From positions 1 to 64,000 of the forward strand of contig JAUMWW010000015.1 in NCBI GenBank assembly GCA_030529445.1: 64,000 nt of DNA, read 5' to 3'. Below, one piece after another: positions 63,479 to 64,000 of this stretch (the first letter of the stretch is position 1; the number at the start of each line of letters is the position of its first letter). The DNA comes from Johnsonella sp. (GTDB lineage: Bacteria; Bacillota; Clostridia; Lachnospirales; Lachnospiraceae). Below the pieces are notes generated by a model. It saw only the letters and a program-made list of their open reading frames with translations. It did no database searches and was not told where the DNA came from. A program made the translations under genes and the position numbers.

Positions 63479-64000
63479 ATGAAAAAAATAATACATAGCT
63501 TTGCGGCGGCTTGCATTTTAGCGCTCCTATGCCCGGCTTTTCCGATCATGGCAGATCAGCAGGAGATCTGTCGGGAGGGTGAGCATAGATTTGTTGTGAC
63601 GCTTGTGCATAAGGCGCAGGAGAGAGAGCCCGGACTGAGGCTTTATACCTGTGAAATATGCAATTACAGCTATACGGAGGAGATCTCTCCGAGCGGGCAT
63701 GAATGGAGCGAGTGGATCATTGACAGAGTACCGACCGAGAAGGAAGCAGGACATAGATATAGATATTGTAAGAAATACTCTCATGTGACACATTATCAGG
63801 AGGAGGAGATTCCTCCGCTTTTGCTCTCGGATGGCGGCGGAGAGCTTTTGCTTCTGCCGGAAGAAAGTGATCCCGCAGACAAAGAGGAGCAAAAAGAAGA
63901 GAGCCGGGTGCAGGAAGAAGGTGCAGAGCAGAAGGACAAAAGGGCTGAAGAGGCGGCTTTTGGCGGATTGGATAAGATACAGGAGAGCGAGATTTCGGTC
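63479..64000 (+). CDS. Secreted protein, 3' end beyond the window
   Basis: Open from ATG 63479 to the window edge (174 codons, no stop). A signal peptide (IIHSFAAACILALLCPAFPIMA) is followed by a small Cys/His repeat (YTCEICNYSYTEEISPSGHEW and GHRYRYC) of the kind seen in Gram-positive surface proteins, probably a zinc-binding module, and then a Glu/Lys-rich stretch. Coupling with LytTR suggests a regulated surface or signalling protein; function is unknown. Confidence 0.7.
   Translation, partial: MKKIIHSFAAACILALLCPAFPIMADQQEICREGEHRFVVTLVHKAQEREPGLRLYTCEICNYSYTEEISPSGHEWSEWIIDRVPTEKEAGHRYRYCKKYSHVTHYQEEEIPPLLLSDGGGELLLLPEESDPADKEEQKEESRVQEEGAEQKDKRAEEAAFGGLDKIQESEISV

Overview
The window reads as chromosomal DNA of a low-to-mid GC anaerobic Firmicute, most likely a Lachnospiraceae-like Clostridium relative. 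This placement is inference from gene content and has not been tested by any search. The evidence is Gram-positive: tilS-hpt-ftsH and pth-mfd-hup-rqcP gene orders, DnaD and DnaI-type primosome proteins, a YesN/YesM two-component system, a CBS-containing Mn pyrophosphatase, a GH25 lysozyme with cell-wall-binding repeats, isopeptide pilin domains, and a Tad pilus locus without an outer-membrane secretin. Rubredoxin, flavodoxin and a c subunit with Na+-type ligands fit an anaerobe. Almost everything lies on the + strand; aroK, a flavodoxin and two tRNA-Gly genes are on the - strand. I saw no insertion sequence, prophage, CRISPR array or rRNA.

Layout. 1-2.6 kb: heavy-metal resistance unit (CadC-type repressor, free-standing HMA metal-binding protein, P1B ATPase). 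2.6-5.4 kb: a DUF2156 protein, a GNAT acetyltransferase, a DUF951 protein, and convergent aroK. 5.5-17.7 kb: housekeeping genes (rpsF-ssb-rpsR; pth-mfd; hup-rqcP; divIC; tilS-hpt-ftsH plus a GH13 glycosidase). 17.7-19.5 kb: flavodoxin, two tRNA-Gly, mscL and rubredoxin.

19.6-37.2 kb holds a complete Gram-positive Tad (Flp) type IVc pilus locus: prepilin peptidase, two Flp pilins, CpaB, TadZ, TadA, TadB, TadC, two TadE-like and one TadG-like pseudopilins. Its accessory genes are less usual: a coiled-coil gene with a stop-interrupted 3' extension, a DUF192 protein, a DivIVA-like coiled-coil protein with 24-residue repeats, a second coiled-coil protein, a membrane-anchored solute-binding-like protein, a von Willebrand A protein with three isopeptide pilin domains but no sortase signal, and a GH25 lysozyme. 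This is the most distinctive region.

37.4-44.7 kb is the F-type ATP synthase operon (atpZ-I-B-E-F-H-A-G-D-C). 44.7-54.6 kb carries dtd and then a galactose-type sugar system: YesN/YesM, two membrane-anchored sugar-binding proteins, and the MglBAC ABC transporter with a terminator between mglB and mglA. 54.6-62.6 kb carries a structured leader, the Mn pyrophosphatase, a divergent shikimate-kinase-like protein, a preQ1-I riboswitch with queT, murC, a cluster of DnaA boxes, a DnaD-domain protein, a DnaC/DnaI-type helicase loader and prs. The window ends with a LytTR response regulator and the start of a secreted protein cut off by the window edge.
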